The position numbers were made by a program, and so were the translations under genes. DNA of 64,000 bases from Alphaproteobacteria bacterium (GTDB lineage: Bacteria; Pseudomonadota; Alphaproteobacteria; Reyranellales; Reyranellaceae): the NCBI GenBank assembly GCA_019635875.1, contig JAHBYP010000002.1, forward strand, positions 1 to 64,000, given 5' to 3'. Under the pieces are notes generated by a model. The model searched no databases. It saw nothing but the letters and a program-made list of their open reading frames with translations, and had not been told where the DNA came from. Positions 34,367 through 43,637 of the stretch are shown piece by piece (the first letter of the stretch is position 1; each line of letters begins with the position of its first letter).

Positions 34367-35140
34367 TTACCGCACGGCGCGGCGGCCCAGCAGGTCGACT
34401 TCGGCGGGCTTGCCCCATTGATGTGTCCACGGCCCGTTGTGCGAATCGCGCCGCAGGTCGGGTGTCGACTGCCGCAACAGCGGGACGGGCGGATAGCTCG
34501 GGTAAGGCGGTATGGCAGTTACGCCGGCCACCCAGGTGCCTGCGACATACGTGCTGGCATAGCTGGTGCGCTGGAGGAACTCCCCGATGTACTCGGAGAA
34601 GCGCTTCCGCCCGTCGAGAACGAAGTGCCCTTCGTTGGCATCGAACAGGCGGAAAATATTGCCCGTGCGCTGGACGGCGATCGCGTGCGCGCCGCCGTTG
34701 CGGCGCAATTCGAAATAGTAGAGCCCGTCGCCGGCGAAGACGCGGTCCATGACGAAGCCGGCGGTGATGCCGTACGACGCCTTGATGTAGCGTGCGCGAT
34801 TGACCGGCACCTCGTATTGCCTCAGCACCGTCTCGACGCGGATCAGGAAGCCCGCGGTGATGCTGCGGCTCAGCGCGTGATCGCGCGGTACCTCGGCGAA
34901 GCCGCCGCTGGCGGTCGGGCCGGAGACCCCGCCGTTGCTGATGACGGTATGATGATAGTCCCTGCCCCACGCGCGCAGGCCGACCCAGCGCAGGGCGAAG
35001 CCGACGCAGCGGCCACCCTCGCCTGCCGCCACCCACTCGGGCGGCATCCCACTCTCGTCGAACTTCGGCACGTCCTGGTCCATGGCGTAGACCAGTTCAC
35101 CCCGCGCCATCGCTTCCCTCTGAAGCTTGTCCCATTCCAT
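34367..35140 (-). CDS. YopT-like (C58-type) cysteine-protease-fold protein with intact triad
   Basis: Protein of 257 residues. Cys45 in GGRCVGFALRWVGLRAW, His152 in NGGAHAIAVQ and Asp167 in FRLFDANEGHF reproduce the C-H-D order and local motifs of YopT/C58 peptidases, including GxCxGxxxxW, GxHA and FDxNxG; the His-Asp spacing (15) is near that of YopT. C58 enzymes are secreted effectors or processing domains of toxins. No signal peptide or secretion tag is evident. The ~45 C-terminal residues are Pro-rich. It follows its paralogue by 42 bp in a two-gene operon. I did not see a neighbouring secretion system. Confidence 0.68.
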   Translation of the reverse strand: MEWDKLQREAMARGELVYAMDQDVPKFDESGMPPEWVAAGEGGRCVGFALRWVGLRAWGRDYHHTVISNGGVSGPTASGGFAEVPRDHALSRSITAGFLIRVETVLRQYEVPVNRARYIKASYGITAGFVMDRVFAGDGLYYFELRRNGGAHAIAVQRTGNIFRLFDANEGHFVLDGRKRFSEYIGEFLQRTSYASTYVAGTWVAGVTAIPPYPSYPPVPLLRQSTPDLRRDSHNGPWTHQWGKPAEVDLLGRRAVR

Positions 35141-35182
35141 GACCGCTCCCCCCTCGCCCCTTGTCGGCGAGACGATGCGCGA

Positions 35183-35872
35183 TCAGGGAGCGGAACGCTG
35201 TTCCCCGGGGGACAGGGCTTCGGCAGGCCGCATCGGCGCGCGGATCGTCGCCGCCATGTCGGGCGCCGGCCGCCACGCCACGGCGCCCGCGCCGGCCACC
35301 GTGGTGCCCTTGGTGTAGACGCGGCCATAGTCGGCCAGGCGCAGGAAGCTCTCGAGGAAGCTGGCGAACTCGCGCAATCCCTCGATCGCGAAGTGGCCGT
35401 GGTGGCAGTCGAACAGGCGATAGGTGCCGCGACTGCGCTGCACCGCCAGCGCGTGGCTGCCGCCCTCGCGGGCGATCTCGAAGCAGTACAGACCGTCGCC
35501 CTGCCAGATGCGGCCCAGCACGATGCCGGCGTTGATCGGCCGGGTGGTCTGCATGTAGCGCCGCGAGTCGAGCGGCACGGCGTACTGCCGCAGCACGGTC
35601 TCGACGCGCGCCAAAAACCCGCCGGCAGCCCGGCACAGCGCCAGATCGCGCGACAGCTCGGTGAAGCCGCCGTCGGCCACCGGCATCCGCACCGGCTTCT
35701 CGCGCAGGCTGAAGGCATAGTCGCGATCCCAGGCGCGCAGGCCGATCCAGCCCAGGGCGAAGCCGGTGCCTTCGCTCAGGCTCGCCCAGCCCTCGTTCAT
35801 GGCATAGACCAGCTCGCCGCGCGCCAGCGCGTCATGCTGGATCTCGCCCCAGGGCGATGCCGCTTCGTCCAT
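35183..35872 (-). CDS. YopT-like fold paralogue lacking the catalytic cysteine
   Basis: Protein of 229 residues that aligns along its whole length with the downstream gene: shared ARGELVYAM, GFALxWxGLRAWxRDY, RVETVLRQY, GDGLYxFE, HAxAVQRxxxxxRLFD. His140 and Asp155 are kept, but the position of the catalytic Cys is Gly35 (SLSEGTGFALGW) after a two-residue deletion, so it cannot be a thiol protease. I chose ATG 35872, which has GGGAGAG upstream and matches the paralogue's N-terminus; ATG 35896 is possible. It may inhibit, bind or compete with the active paralogue; this is inference. Confidence 0.65.
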   Translation of the reverse strand: MDEAASPWGEIQHDALARGELVYAMNEGWASLSEGTGFALGWIGLRAWDRDYAFSLREKPVRMPVADGGFTELSRDLALCRAAGGFLARVETVLRQYAVPLDSRRYMQTTRPINAGIVLGRIWQGDGLYCFEIAREGGSHALAVQRSRGTYRLFDCHHGHFAIEGLREFASFLESFLRLADYGRVYTKGTTVAGAGAVAWRPAPDMAATIRAPMRPAEALSPGEQRSAP

Positions 35873-35963
35873 GATCGCCGTGCTCTCCCGATCCATCCAT
35901 TCTTACGGGATGACGCGGACAATACCAAGGGCGTCGAACGACGCTGTTCCCGACGGGACAGGA

Positions 35964-36968
35964 TCAGGCGGCGCGCTCGGCCGCCATGCCCTCGCGGAGG
36001 CCGGCGACGATCTCGTAGGAACGCAGGCGTGCCCGGTGATCGAAGATCTGGCTGGCGATCATGACCTCGTCGACGCCGGTTTCCTCGATGAACGCCGCCA
36101 GCCCGCGGTGCACGGTGTCGGGCGCGCCGACCACGGCGCGGCGCTGGGCATGCAGCACCTGGGCTTTTTCTCGCGGCGTCCAGTACGCGTCCATGTCGTC
36201 GATCGGCGGCTGCAGCGGCGTGGGCGTGCCGCGGCGCAGATTGATGAACTGCTGCTGCGCCGAGGTGAACAGGCGGCGCGCCTCCTCGTCGGTGTCGGCG
36301 GCGAAGGTCGAGACGCCGGCCAGGGCATAGGATTGCTGGAGGTATTGCGACGGCTTGAACTCGGCGCGATAGATCTTCAGCGCCTCCATCAGGTAGTCGG
36401 GCGCGAAGTGCGAGGCGAAGCCGAAGGGCAGGCCGAAATGGGCCGCGACCTGGGCGCCGAACAGGCTGGAGCCCAGGATCCAGACCGGCACGTCGAGGCC
36501 CTCGCCCGGCACGGCGCGCACCGCCTGGTTGGGAATGGCCGGCCGGAACCAGGCCAGCAGCTCCTGCACGTCCTGCGGAAAGTTGTCGGCGGCGTTGAAA
36601 TAGCGGCGCAGCGCCTGGGCGGTGCGCTGGTCGGTGCCCGGCGCGCGGCCCAGCCCGAGATCGATGCGGCCGGGATAGAGCGATTCCAGGGTGCCGAACT
36701 GCTCGGCGATCATCAGCGGCGCGTGGTTGGGCAGCATGATGCCGCCGGAGCCGACGCGAATCGTGCTGGTGCCTTCCGCGACGTAGCCGATCGCCACCGC
36801 CGTGGCGCTGCTGGCGATGCCCGGCATGTTGTGGTGCTCGGCCAGCCAGTAGCGCTTGTAGCCCCACTTCTCGGCGTGCTGCGCCAGGTCGCGGCTGTTG
36901 TGCAGCGACTGGCGGGCATCGGAGCCGGCCAGGATCGGCGACAGGTCGAGAACGGAGAACTCAATCAC
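35964..36968 (-). CDS. LLM-class flavin-dependent oxidoreductase (MsnO8/YhbW-like)
   Basis: Luciferase-family TIM barrel of 334 residues starting at GTG 36968. The [18 protein letters not shown] stretch and [28 protein letters not shown] are typical of the YhbW/MsnO8 subgroup. It would use FMNH2 or F420-like flavin; the short format favours FMN. Divergent from the MFS exporter at 37118 with 149 bp between, a possible shared control region. Confidence 0.88.
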   Translation of the reverse strand: MIEFSVLDLSPILAGSDARQSLHNSRDLAQHAEKWGYKRYWLAEHHNMPGIASSATAVAIGYVAEGTSTIRVGSGGIMLPNHAPLMIAEQFGTLESLYPGRIDLGLGRAPGTDQRTAQALRRYFNAADNFPQDVQELLAWFRPAIPNQAVRAVPGEGLDVPVWILGSSLFGAQVAAHFGLPFGFASHFAPDYLMEALKIYRAEFKPSQYLQQSYALAGVSTFAADTDEEARRLFTSAQQQFINLRRGTPTPLQPPIDDMDAYWTPREKAQVLHAQRRAVVGAPDTVHRGLAAFIEETGVDEVMIASQIFDHRARLRSYEIVAGLREGMAAERAA

Positions 36969-37117
36969 GGGACCTGCCTCTGCAACGCGCTATGCGCAGA
37001 TATGGGATGCCCGGGGCGCAGCGCCAATTCCTTTGCGCCCGCGTGGCCGTGGCCGCAGTGTAGCCGCCAAGGGACGAGGGATGGAAACGCGCATGTGCGA
37101 GACGGTGGCGCGCTGAC

Positions 37118-38611
37118 ATGGCCGCCATCACCGGCCGACAGTGGCTGATCCTGCTGTCGGTGCAGTTCACGACCGTGCTGTTCGGGCTGACCGCCACCTC
37201 GGTGACGGTGATCCTGCCGCAGCTCAAGGGCGCGCTCGCGGCCACCCAGGACCAGATCTCCTGGATCCTGACGTTCAACCTGGTCGCCACCGCCGTGGCC
37301 ACGCCGCTGACCGGCTGGCTGGCGGCCAAGCTCGGCTGGCGCGTGCTGATGGTCGCCTCGGTGATCGGCTTCACCGGTGCCTCGATGCTCTGCGGCATGG
37401 TCAGCACGCTGGAAAGCCTGCTGGTGCTGCGCGTCATCCAGGGCGCCTTCGGCGCGCCGATCTTTCCCATGGGCCAGACCATCCTGCTGTCGAGCTTCGA
37501 GCGCCACCAACACCCCTTCATCATCATGATGTGGGGCATCGGCGGGGTCCTCGGGCCGATCCTCGGGCCGACCTTCGGCGGCATGGTCAGCGAGCTGTTC
37601 TCCTGGCGCTGGACCTTCCTCCTCATCGTGCCGCTGGGGATCGTCGCCGGCACGCTGGCGGCCTTCGCGCTCAGCGATCGCGAGAAGGGCATGCATCGGC
37701 CGCTGGATTTCACCGGCTACATCTTCCTCGGCATCGCCATCGCCGCCTTCCAGCTGATGTTCGATCGCGGCCAGCGCAACGACTGGTTCGACTCGGCGGA
37801 GATCGTCATCGAATGCGGGCTGGCCGTCGTGTTCTTCGCCATGTTCGTCATCCACATGGCGACCACGAGCACGCCGCTGATCGATCCCGCGACCTTCGCC
37901 GACCGCAACTTCGTGGTCGGCGCCACCGTGGCGGTCATCATGGGCATGCTGCAATACGTGCCGATGGTGCTGTTTCCGCCGATGCTGCAGGAGCTGCGCG
38001 GCTATCCCGAGGGCATCATCGGCCTGCTGGTGGCGTCGCGCGGTCTGGGCAACTTCGGCTCGTTCTTCATCGTCACCCCCCTCACGCGTGCGAGCCCGCG
38101 CCTGTGCCTGTTCCTCGGCCTCTCCATCCAGGCGATCGCGGCGGTCTGGATGGGCATGCTCGACATCAACCTCAGCACGTCGGACGTGATGTTCACCAAC
38201 ATGCTGCACGGCCTGGGCTTCGGGCTGTCGTACGCGCCGATGACCGTCCTCGCCTTCTCCACCCTGCCCGGCAGCCTGATGACCCAGGGCAGCGCGATCT
38301 TCGCTCTGGTGCGCATGCTCGGCAGCAGCATCTTCATCTCGATGACCCTGCTGGTCTTCACCCACTCGGTGGCCGAGGCCAGCGTCAACCTCACCAGCTA
38401 CATTTCCGTCCTGCGCGTCGACGCCCTGCTGCCCTGGTCCTCGACCTATGGCGGGCTGGGCAGCGTCGCGACCTACGAACGGCTGGCGAGCGAGGTGCAG
38501 CGTCAGGCCGGCATGATCGGCTACATCAACGCTTTCCACCTGATGACGGCGATCACCATCTGCGCCGCGCCGCTGGCGTTCCTGTTCGCGCCCAGGGGCG
38601 CGACGCGCTGA
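37118..38611 (+). CDS. DHA2-family MFS exporter (EmrB/QacA-like)
   Basis: Fourteen-helix H+-driven efflux carrier of 497 residues. TM1 (LSVQFTTVLFGLTATSVTVI) is followed by ISWILTFNLVATAVATPLTG (motif C/D1 region), and GWRVLMVASVIGFTGAS gives motif A. The fusion partner EmrA is absent, so it may act alone on a small amphipathic molecule. ATG 37118 has only a weak ribosome-binding site. Confidence 0.88.
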   Translation: MAAITGRQWLILLSVQFTTVLFGLTATSVTVILPQLKGALAATQDQISWILTFNLVATAVATPLTGWLAAKLGWRVLMVASVIGFTGASMLCGMVSTLESLLVLRVIQGAFGAPIFPMGQTILLSSFERHQHPFIIMMWGIGGVLGPILGPTFGGMVSELFSWRWTFLLIVPLGIVAGTLAAFALSDREKGMHRPLDFTGYIFLGIAIAAFQLMFDRGQRNDWFDSAEIVIECGLAVVFFAMFVIHMATTSTPLIDPATFADRNFVVGATVAVIMGMLQYVPMVLFPPMLQELRGYPEGIIGLLVASRGLGNFGSFFIVTPLTRASPRLCLFLGLSIQAIAAVWMGMLDINLSTSDVMFTNMLHGLGFGLSYAPMTVLAFSTLPGSLMTQGSAIFALVRMLGSSIFISMTLLVFTHSVAEASVNLTSYISVLRVDALLPWSSTYGGLGSVATYERLASEVQRQAGMIGYINAFHLMTAITICAAPLAFLFAPRGATR

Positions 38612-38618
38612 CGTCCTT

Positions 38619-38936
38619 TCAGGGCAGCGGCATCGTCTCCAGGTACGAGACTGGAATCTCCGCCTTGTTCTTGTACTCGTCGAAGGCACCAAGGCCCGGC
38701 TTCATCGCCGTCGCGACATTGGTGAAGTGGAAGTCGATCTTGTCGCGGTTCACCAGCACCATGCTGCGAACCTTGAAGTACATCGCCGGCTGTCCGGTGA
38801 TGCGCGAGATGTCGTCCTTGCTGGTCGATTCGAAATCCGTCCAGAAGCTGTTCTTGCGCACCGAGCCGTGAATTGCGGCGCCGTAGTGGAACAGCTTGAT
38901 GGTGGGGCCCGGCCCGCCGAGAACCGGTTTGACCAT
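38619..38936 (-). CDS. Small conserved-looking hypothetical protein
   Basis: Protein of 105 residues. ATG 38936 has GGGAGG five bases upstream; the GTG at 38942 abuts that sequence. The composition is mixed alpha/beta with SFWTDFESTSKDDISRI, FKVRSMVLVNRDKIDFHFT. It has no signal peptide or recognised motif. It ends 7 bp from the convergent MFS stop. The function is not known. Confidence 0.65.
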   Translation of the reverse strand: MVKPVLGGPGPTIKLFHYGAAIHGSVRKNSFWTDFESTSKDDISRITGQPAMYFKVRSMVLVNRDKIDFHFTNVATAMKPGLGAFDEYKNKAEIPVSYLETMPLP

Positions 38937-38988
38937 GCGCACCTCCCACAGTGAGAGGATACAACCTAGCCGCGCAATCCGCGTGTGG

Positions 38989-39714
38989 CTAGCCCGGCGG
39001 CGCCACCGAGAGACCGACCACCTTGTGCTTCTCGATCAGGCCCTGCACGAAGCCCGACTTCTTGGCCTCCTCGACGAAGCTGCGCAGGAACGCCGCGCCC
39101 GCCTCGTTGGTCTTGGCGGTACCGATCGCCTGTTGCACGGCGGTGAAGTTGCCGTCGAGGATGCGCGCGCCGGGAATCTTCTGCACGTCGCTCAAGAGCC
39201 GCGGCTTGAGGCCCGACAGCGCCTCGAGCCTGTCGTTGACGAAGAGATTGAAGGCGCCGTCGAGGCCCTCGGCGCGCACCAGGGTGGCGTTCCTGATGTT
39301 GCGCTCCAGCCACAGGTCGTAGGCGCTGCGGGCGCTGACGGCGATGCGCACGCCCTTGCTGTCGACCTCGGCGACGGTCTTGAGCGGCGAGCCGGCGGGA
39401 ACCAGATAGGTGGCCTCGATCTCGACATAGGCGGCGGTGAAGGAGATCTTCTGCGCCCGCTGCGGCTCGGCGCCGATCAGGCCGATGTCCCAGGTGTCGG
39501 TGCCGCCCGCGTCGGCCAGCTCGCCCGGCGTCTTGTAGGGCAGGTACTTCACCGGAACGCCGAGCTTTTCGGCGATGGCGGCGGCCATGTCGGGGGCGAC
39601 GCCGGCGGGGTCGCCCGATGGCGTGCGGCCCGTGACCAGCAGGAAATTGCCCATGTTGATGGCGGCGCGCAGCGCCCCGGTGGGTGCGAGCTGGGCGGCG
39701 AGTTCGTGCGGCAT
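38989..39714 (-). CDS. Family 3 solute-binding-like protein without signal peptide
   Basis: Protein of 242 residues with the amino-acid-binding SBP fold: ALRAAINMGNFLLVTG, GVAPDMAAAIAEKLGVPVKY, DIGLIGAEPQRAQKISFTAAYVEIEATYLV. The start ATG 39714, with AAGGGGAA upstream, leaves no room for a signal peptide, so it would be cytoplasmic. Such forms occur as enzymes or regulators, for example cyclohexadienyl dehydratase-like proteins. No permease or ATPase is adjacent. Divergent from the LLM gene at 39803. Confidence 0.75.
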   Translation of the reverse strand: MPHELAAQLAPTGALRAAINMGNFLLVTGRTPSGDPAGVAPDMAAAIAEKLGVPVKYLPYKTPGELADAGGTDTWDIGLIGAEPQRAQKISFTAAYVEIEATYLVPAGSPLKTVAEVDSKGVRIAVSARSAYDLWLERNIRNATLVRAEGLDGAFNLFVNDRLEALSGLKPRLLSDVQKIPGARILDGNFTAVQQAIGTAKTNEAGAAFLRSFVEEAKKSGFVQGLIEKHKVVGLSVAPPG

Positions 39715-39802
39715 GGCGGTGTTTCCCCTTCTAGGCCCGCAGTGGAGCCTTGAAACCGCCGCCGATTCAACCGTCAATGCGGGCATCAGGAGGAGATCAG
39801 TT

Positions 39803-41080
39803 ATGAAGCGGATGAAGTTCGGCGCGTTCCTGGCCCCACACCACCCGGTCGGCGAGCACCCGACCCTGCAGTTCCAGCGCGACCTGGAGTTCGTCGAGCA
39901 TCTCGATCACTACAATTACGACGAGTTCTGGTGCGGCGAGCATCATTCCAGCGGCTGGGAGATGATCGGCTCGCCCGAGATGTTCCTCGCCGCCGCCGCG
40001 CAGCGCACCAAGCGCATCAAGCTCGGCACCGGCGTGGTCTCGCTGCCCTACCACCACCCGTTCAACGTGGCGCAGCGCATGGTGCAGCTCGACCACATGA
40101 GCCATGGCCGCGCCATCTTCGGCTCGGGGCCGGGCGCGCTGCCGTCGGACGCGCGCACCTTCGGCATCGACCAGGTGCTGCTGCGCGACCGCCAGGACGA
40201 GGCGCTGGGCGTGATCGTGCGCCTGCTCGACGGCGAGCGCTTCAGCTACCAGTGCGACTGGTTTCAGATCAACGAGGGTCAGCTCCAGCTGCTACCGCTG
40301 CAGGACAAGCTGCCGATGGCCGCGGCCTCCTCGATCAGCCCGTCGGGCATGCAGCTCGCCGGCAAGTACGGCATGGGCGTGCTGTCGATCGCGTCGACCT
40401 CCCAGGAGGGCCTGTCGGCGCTGCCCATCCAGTGGAGCTTCGCCGAAGAGGCGGCCGCCAAGCATGGCAAGACCGTCGACCGCAGGGACTGGCGCGTGCT
40501 GGTCTCCTTCCACCTCGCCGAGTCGGCCAAGGATGCCGAGCGCGAGGCACTCGACGGCCTGTGGTGGTGGCACAACGAGTACCGCGTGCGCGTGCTGGGC
40601 CAGATGGGCGCGGTGGCCGTGCCCGACCGCTACGAGCTGATGGCGCAGGTACGCGGCGCCTCCGGTGGCGGCGCCGGCGCCTCGGTCGTGGGCACGCCCG
40701 ATCAGCTGGTTGCGATGATCAGGAACCTGCAGCAGGTCACCGGCGGCTTTGGCACGGTGCTGGGCTTCGCGCACGACTGGGCCAACCGCGAGGCCACCCT
40801 GCGCTCGTGGGAGCTGTTCGCGCGCTACGTCATCCCCGAGCTCAACGGCTACACGGCGAACCAGAAGGTCTCCGCCGAGTTCCTCGCTTCGCACCAGGCC
40901 GAGCTGATGAAGGGCCGTGCCGAATCGATCCGCGCCACGGTGAAGGGCAACGAGAAGGCACAAGCCGCGCTCGAGGTCACGATGAAGAACATGGCCGGCG
41001 CGCAACAGGCCGGCGGCTTCCGCCCCGGCTCGCTGCCGCCGATGGACGAGAAGAAGGAGAAGGTCGGCTCCGACGACTGA
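39803..41080 (+). CDS. LLM-class flavin-dependent monooxygenase (limonene monooxygenase-like)
   Basis: Luciferase-family protein of 425 residues. MKFGAFLAPHHPVGEHPTLQ, YDEFWCGEHHSSGWEMIGSP and LGTGVVSLPYHHPFNVAQRM are characteristic. AGGAGGA precedes ATG 39803. The ~60-residue C-terminal tail (KGNEKAQAALEVTMKNMAGA…) is Met/Lys-rich and probably helical. A Bug-type binding protein gene follows after an S repeat. The substrate is unknown. Confidence 0.9.
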   Translation: MKRMKFGAFLAPHHPVGEHPTLQFQRDLEFVEHLDHYNYDEFWCGEHHSSGWEMIGSPEMFLAAAAQRTKRIKLGTGVVSLPYHHPFNVAQRMVQLDHMSHGRAIFGSGPGALPSDARTFGIDQVLLRDRQDEALGVIVRLLDGERFSYQCDWFQINEGQLQLLPLQDKLPMAAASSISPSGMQLAGKYGMGVLSIASTSQEGLSALPIQWSFAEEAAAKHGKTVDRRDWRVLVSFHLAESAKDAEREALDGLWWWHNEYRVRVLGQMGAVAVPDRYELMAQVRGASGGGAGASVVGTPDQLVAMIRNLQQVTGGFGTVLGFAHDWANREATLRSWELFARYVIPELNGYTANQKVSAEFLASHQAELMKGRAESIRATVKGNEKAQAALEVTMKNMAGAQQAGGFRPGSLPPMDEKKEKVGSDD

Positions 41081-41096
41081 CGCGAGGCAGGCTGAG

Positions 41097-41163
41097 TGTC
41101 ATCCCGAGCGACGCGAGGGATCCAGGCATCGCTACGAGATCCCTCGCTGCGCTCGGGATGACA
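41097..41163. repeat. Family S palindromic repeat, copy 6
   Basis: TGTCATCCCGAGCGACGCGA … TCGCTGCGCTCGGGATGACA, 16 bp after the LLM stop. Confidence 0.9.
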
Positions 41164-41181
41164 GGAAAACGGGAGGGTGAG

Positions 41182-42153
41182 ATGGGCTCGATATCGAGGC
41201 GCGGCCTGCTGGTCGTGTCGGCGGCGGCGGGCTTGCCGCTGCCGGCATTGGCGCAGGCATGGCCGGACAAGGCGGTGAAGATCGTCGTGCCCTTCGGACC
41301 GGGTGGCCCGGCGGACGTCTACGCGCGCGTGCTGGGCGCGGCGCTGGCCGAGACGCTGAAGCAGCCCTTCGTCATCGAGAACAAGCCGGGCGCCGGCGCG
41401 GTGATCGGCACGGACATCGTCGCCAAGTCACCGCCCGACGGCTACACGCTTCTGATGATGTCCAACACCCACACCACCAACGAGACCTTGCTGACCAACA
41501 AGCCGTATGCGCTGCTGAAGGATCTGGCGCCCGTCACGCCGGTGAACTCCTCGGACCTGCTTATGGTGGTGCATCCCTCGGTCGAGGCGAAGACATTGAA
41601 GGAGTTCCTCGAGCTGGCCAGGAAGCAGCCCGGCAAGTTGAGCTACGCCTCCTCCGGGCCGGGCACGCCCTATCACATGGCCGGCGAGCTGTTCAAATCG
41701 ATGAGCGGCACCGACATCCTGCACGTGCCGCACAGGAACAGCGGCGACGCGCGCAACTCCGTGCTGGGCGGCCATGTGCACATGATGCTCGACGCCGTCA
41801 CGGCGATGGCAGGCAATGTCGAGGCCGGCAAGCTGCGCGCGCTGGGCACCACGGGCAAGGCACGCTCCAAGGTGATGCCCAACCTGCCCACCGTGGGCGA
41901 GGACGGGGTGCTCGGCTACGAGGCGACGATCTGGCTGGGCCTCATGGCACCGGCAGGCACCCCTGCCGCCGTGGTCGACAAGCTCAACGCCGAGATCGGC
42001 AAGGTGATCGCGCGGCCGGAGATCAGCAGCGCCTGGGCCAAGCAGGGCGCCGAGCCGATGACCATGTCGCCGGCCGCCTTCGGCACGTTCCTGAAGGACG
42101 ACATCGAGAAGTGGGCCAAGGTTATCCAGACCGCTGGCATCAAGGCGCAGTGA
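41182..42153 (+). CDS. Tripartite tricarboxylate transporter (Bug-family) substrate-binding protein
   Basis: Periplasmic binding protein of 323 residues. A Tat-like leader SISRRGLLVVSAAAGLPLPA ends at LAQAWP. The mature protein has the Bug hallmarks AWPDKAVKIVVPFGPGGPADVYAR, ENKPGAGAVIGTD and SPPDGYTLLMMS. Bug proteins deliver carboxylates or aromatic acids to TctAB membrane partners or to sensors; no tctAB is present here, which is common for this large orphan family. The next gene overlaps it. Confidence 0.92.
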   Translation: MGSISRRGLLVVSAAAGLPLPALAQAWPDKAVKIVVPFGPGGPADVYARVLGAALAETLKQPFVIENKPGAGAVIGTDIVAKSPPDGYTLLMMSNTHTTNETLLTNKPYALLKDLAPVTPVNSSDLLMVVHPSVEAKTLKEFLELARKQPGKLSYASSGPGTPYHMAGELFKSMSGTDILHVPHRNSGDARNSVLGGHVHMMLDAVTAMAGNVEAGKLRALGTTGKARSKVMPNLPTVGEDGVLGYEATIWLGLMAPAGTPAAVVDKLNAEIGKVIARPEISSAWAKQGAEPMTMSPAAFGTFLKDDIEKWAKVIQTAGIKAQ

Positions 42154-42845
42154 CGTCGATCCACGTCCTCAGCGGCGGCGCTGCGCAGGGTCTTGTCGAA
42201 TCCCTGCGCGCGCCATTCGAGGCCGCAACCGGCCATCGCATCGACGGCACCTTCGGCGCCGTCGGCGCGATGCGCGACAAGCTGCTGGCTGGCGCGCCCG
42301 CCGATCTGCTGATCCTCACATCGGCCTTGATCGTCAGGCTCGAACGCGACGGCCACCTTGTGCCCGACTCGGCGAGAATCATCGGCGGTGTCGAGACGGC
42401 GATCGCCGTGCGCCGCCGCGATGCTGCGCCATCGATTGGCAGCGCCGACTCCTTGCGTGCCGCGCTTCTGGACGCCGACGAGATTCATCTTCCCGACCCG
42501 ACACAGGCGACAGCCGGCATCCACTTCGCCAAGGTGCTGCGCGACCTGGGCATCGCCGATCGGCTGGCCGCGCGACTGCGCCCCGCACCCGACGGCAGAA
42601 CGGCGATGCGCGCGCTTGCCGCGTCGAAGAGCGAGCGTCCGATCGGCTGCACGCAGGTCACCGAGATTCTCGCCACGCCGGGCCTCGACCTCGTGGGATC
42701 GTTGCCGCCGAGTTGCGCCCTGTCGACGATCTACGCCGCGGCGATCACGCGCCACGCGCGAGCGCCCGAGGCGGCCGGGCGCCTGGTTGCGATGCTGACC
42801 GCGGAGTCCGGTCGCGAGAGTCGGGGCGAAATGGGCTTCGTCTGA
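42150..42845 (+). CDS. ModA-like substrate-binding protein without signal peptide
   Basis: Protein of 231 residues starting at GTG 42150, which overlaps the Bug gene stop (GTGA). IHVLSGGAAQGLVESLRAPFE, TGHRIDGTFGAVGAMRDKLL and GAPADLLIL match the molybdate-binding type SBP fold, with IHLPDPTQATAGIHFAKVL later. It lacks an export signal. Translational coupling to an exported Bug protein is odd; it may be a cytoplasmic sensor. The inverted repeat 42853-42913 ends the unit. Confidence 0.78.
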   Translation: MTSIHVLSGGAAQGLVESLRAPFEAATGHRIDGTFGAVGAMRDKLLAGAPADLLILTSALIVRLERDGHLVPDSARIIGGVETAIAVRRRDAAPSIGSADSLRAALLDADEIHLPDPTQATAGIHFAKVLRDLGIADRLAARLRPAPDGRTAMRALAASKSERPIGCTQVTEILATPGLDLVGSLPPSCALSTIYAAAITRHARAPEAAGRLVAMLTAESGRESRGEMGFV

Positions 42846-42852
42846 AACGCAG

Positions 42853-42913
42853 TTCGGGCCGCGTCGCTCCAGCGGCGCCGTCAAGAAGCGTCGCTGGAGC
42901 GACGCGGCCCGAA
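42853..42913. terminator. Perfect 22-bp inverted repeat, likely bidirectional terminator
   Basis: TTCGGGCCGCGTCGCTCCAGCG-type arm at 42853-42874 and its exact complement at 42892-42913, loop 17 bases, between the convergent stops at 42845 and 42918. Confidence 0.7.
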
Positions 42914-42917
42914 GAAG

Positions 42918-43637
42918 CTACTTGCCGCCGCGCGCCTTCTTCCACGCCTCGTAGTCGCGCTTGGCCTCATCGCCGGCGACCGGAAACAGGCCCTTGAGCG
43001 GACGGCCGCGCGCCACCTCGGCCTCGGCGAATTCCTCGTACTCGTAGGTCTTCACCGCCTCGTCGGCCACCGCCTCGACGATGTCCGCAGGAATCACCAG
43101 CACCGCGTCCCTGTCGCCGACAACGATGTCGCCGGGATACACCGCGATGCCGCCGCAGGCGATCGGCAGCTGGAGGTCAACCGGGCGATGCGCGATCGGG
43201 CTGGGCGGCGAGGACGGGCGGCGCAGATAGGCCGGCAGGCCGGTCTTGGCCACGCCGTCGGTGTCGCGCAGGCCGCCATCGGTGACGATGCCGGCGCAGC
43301 CGCGAGCCTTGAGCCGTCCGACATAGAGATCACCGGCCGAGGCGGCGCGCGAATCGCCGCGGGAGTCGATCATCAGCACGTGGCCCGGCGGGCATTCCTC
43401 CATCGCCTGCGGCTGCACCATCGAGCGGCTGGTCGAATTCGGGCCGTCCTTGTCCTCGCGCGAGGGGATGAAGCGCATGGTGAAGGCGATGCCCACGAGG
43501 CGCGGCTGCTCGGGCCGCAACGGCCACACGTCGTAGAGGGTCATCGACTTCAGGCCGCGGCGATTGAGCACGCCGGTCAGGGTCGAGGTGCCGACGCGGG
43601 CCAGCGCCTCACGCAGATCCGAGCTCAGTTTGTCCAT
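42918..43637 (-). CDS. RraA-family protein (HMG aldolase/oxaloacetate decarboxylase-like)
   Basis: Protein of 239 residues. The RraA core is visible: GHVLMIDSRGDSRAASAGDLYVGRLKARGCAGIVTDGG, with the Mg2+-binding RxxD in GGLRDTDG and GGIAVYPGDIVVGDRDAV near the C-terminus. In the family these trimers act as 4-hydroxy-4-methyl-2-oxoglutarate aldolases. ATG 43637 has GGGAGGAG upstream. It is probably catabolic rather than an RNase E regulator, as the C-terminal extension is typical of aldolase forms. Confidence 0.87.
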   Translation of the reverse strand: MDKLSSDLREALARVGTSTLTGVLNRRGLKSMTLYDVWPLRPEQPRLVGIAFTMRFIPSREDKDGPNSTSRSMVQPQAMEECPPGHVLMIDSRGDSRAASAGDLYVGRLKARGCAGIVTDGGLRDTDGVAKTGLPAYLRRPSSPPSPIAHRPVDLQLPIACGGIAVYPGDIVVGDRDAVLVIPADIVEAVADEAVKTYEYEEFAEAEVARGRPLKGLFPVAGDEAKRDYEAWKKARGGK

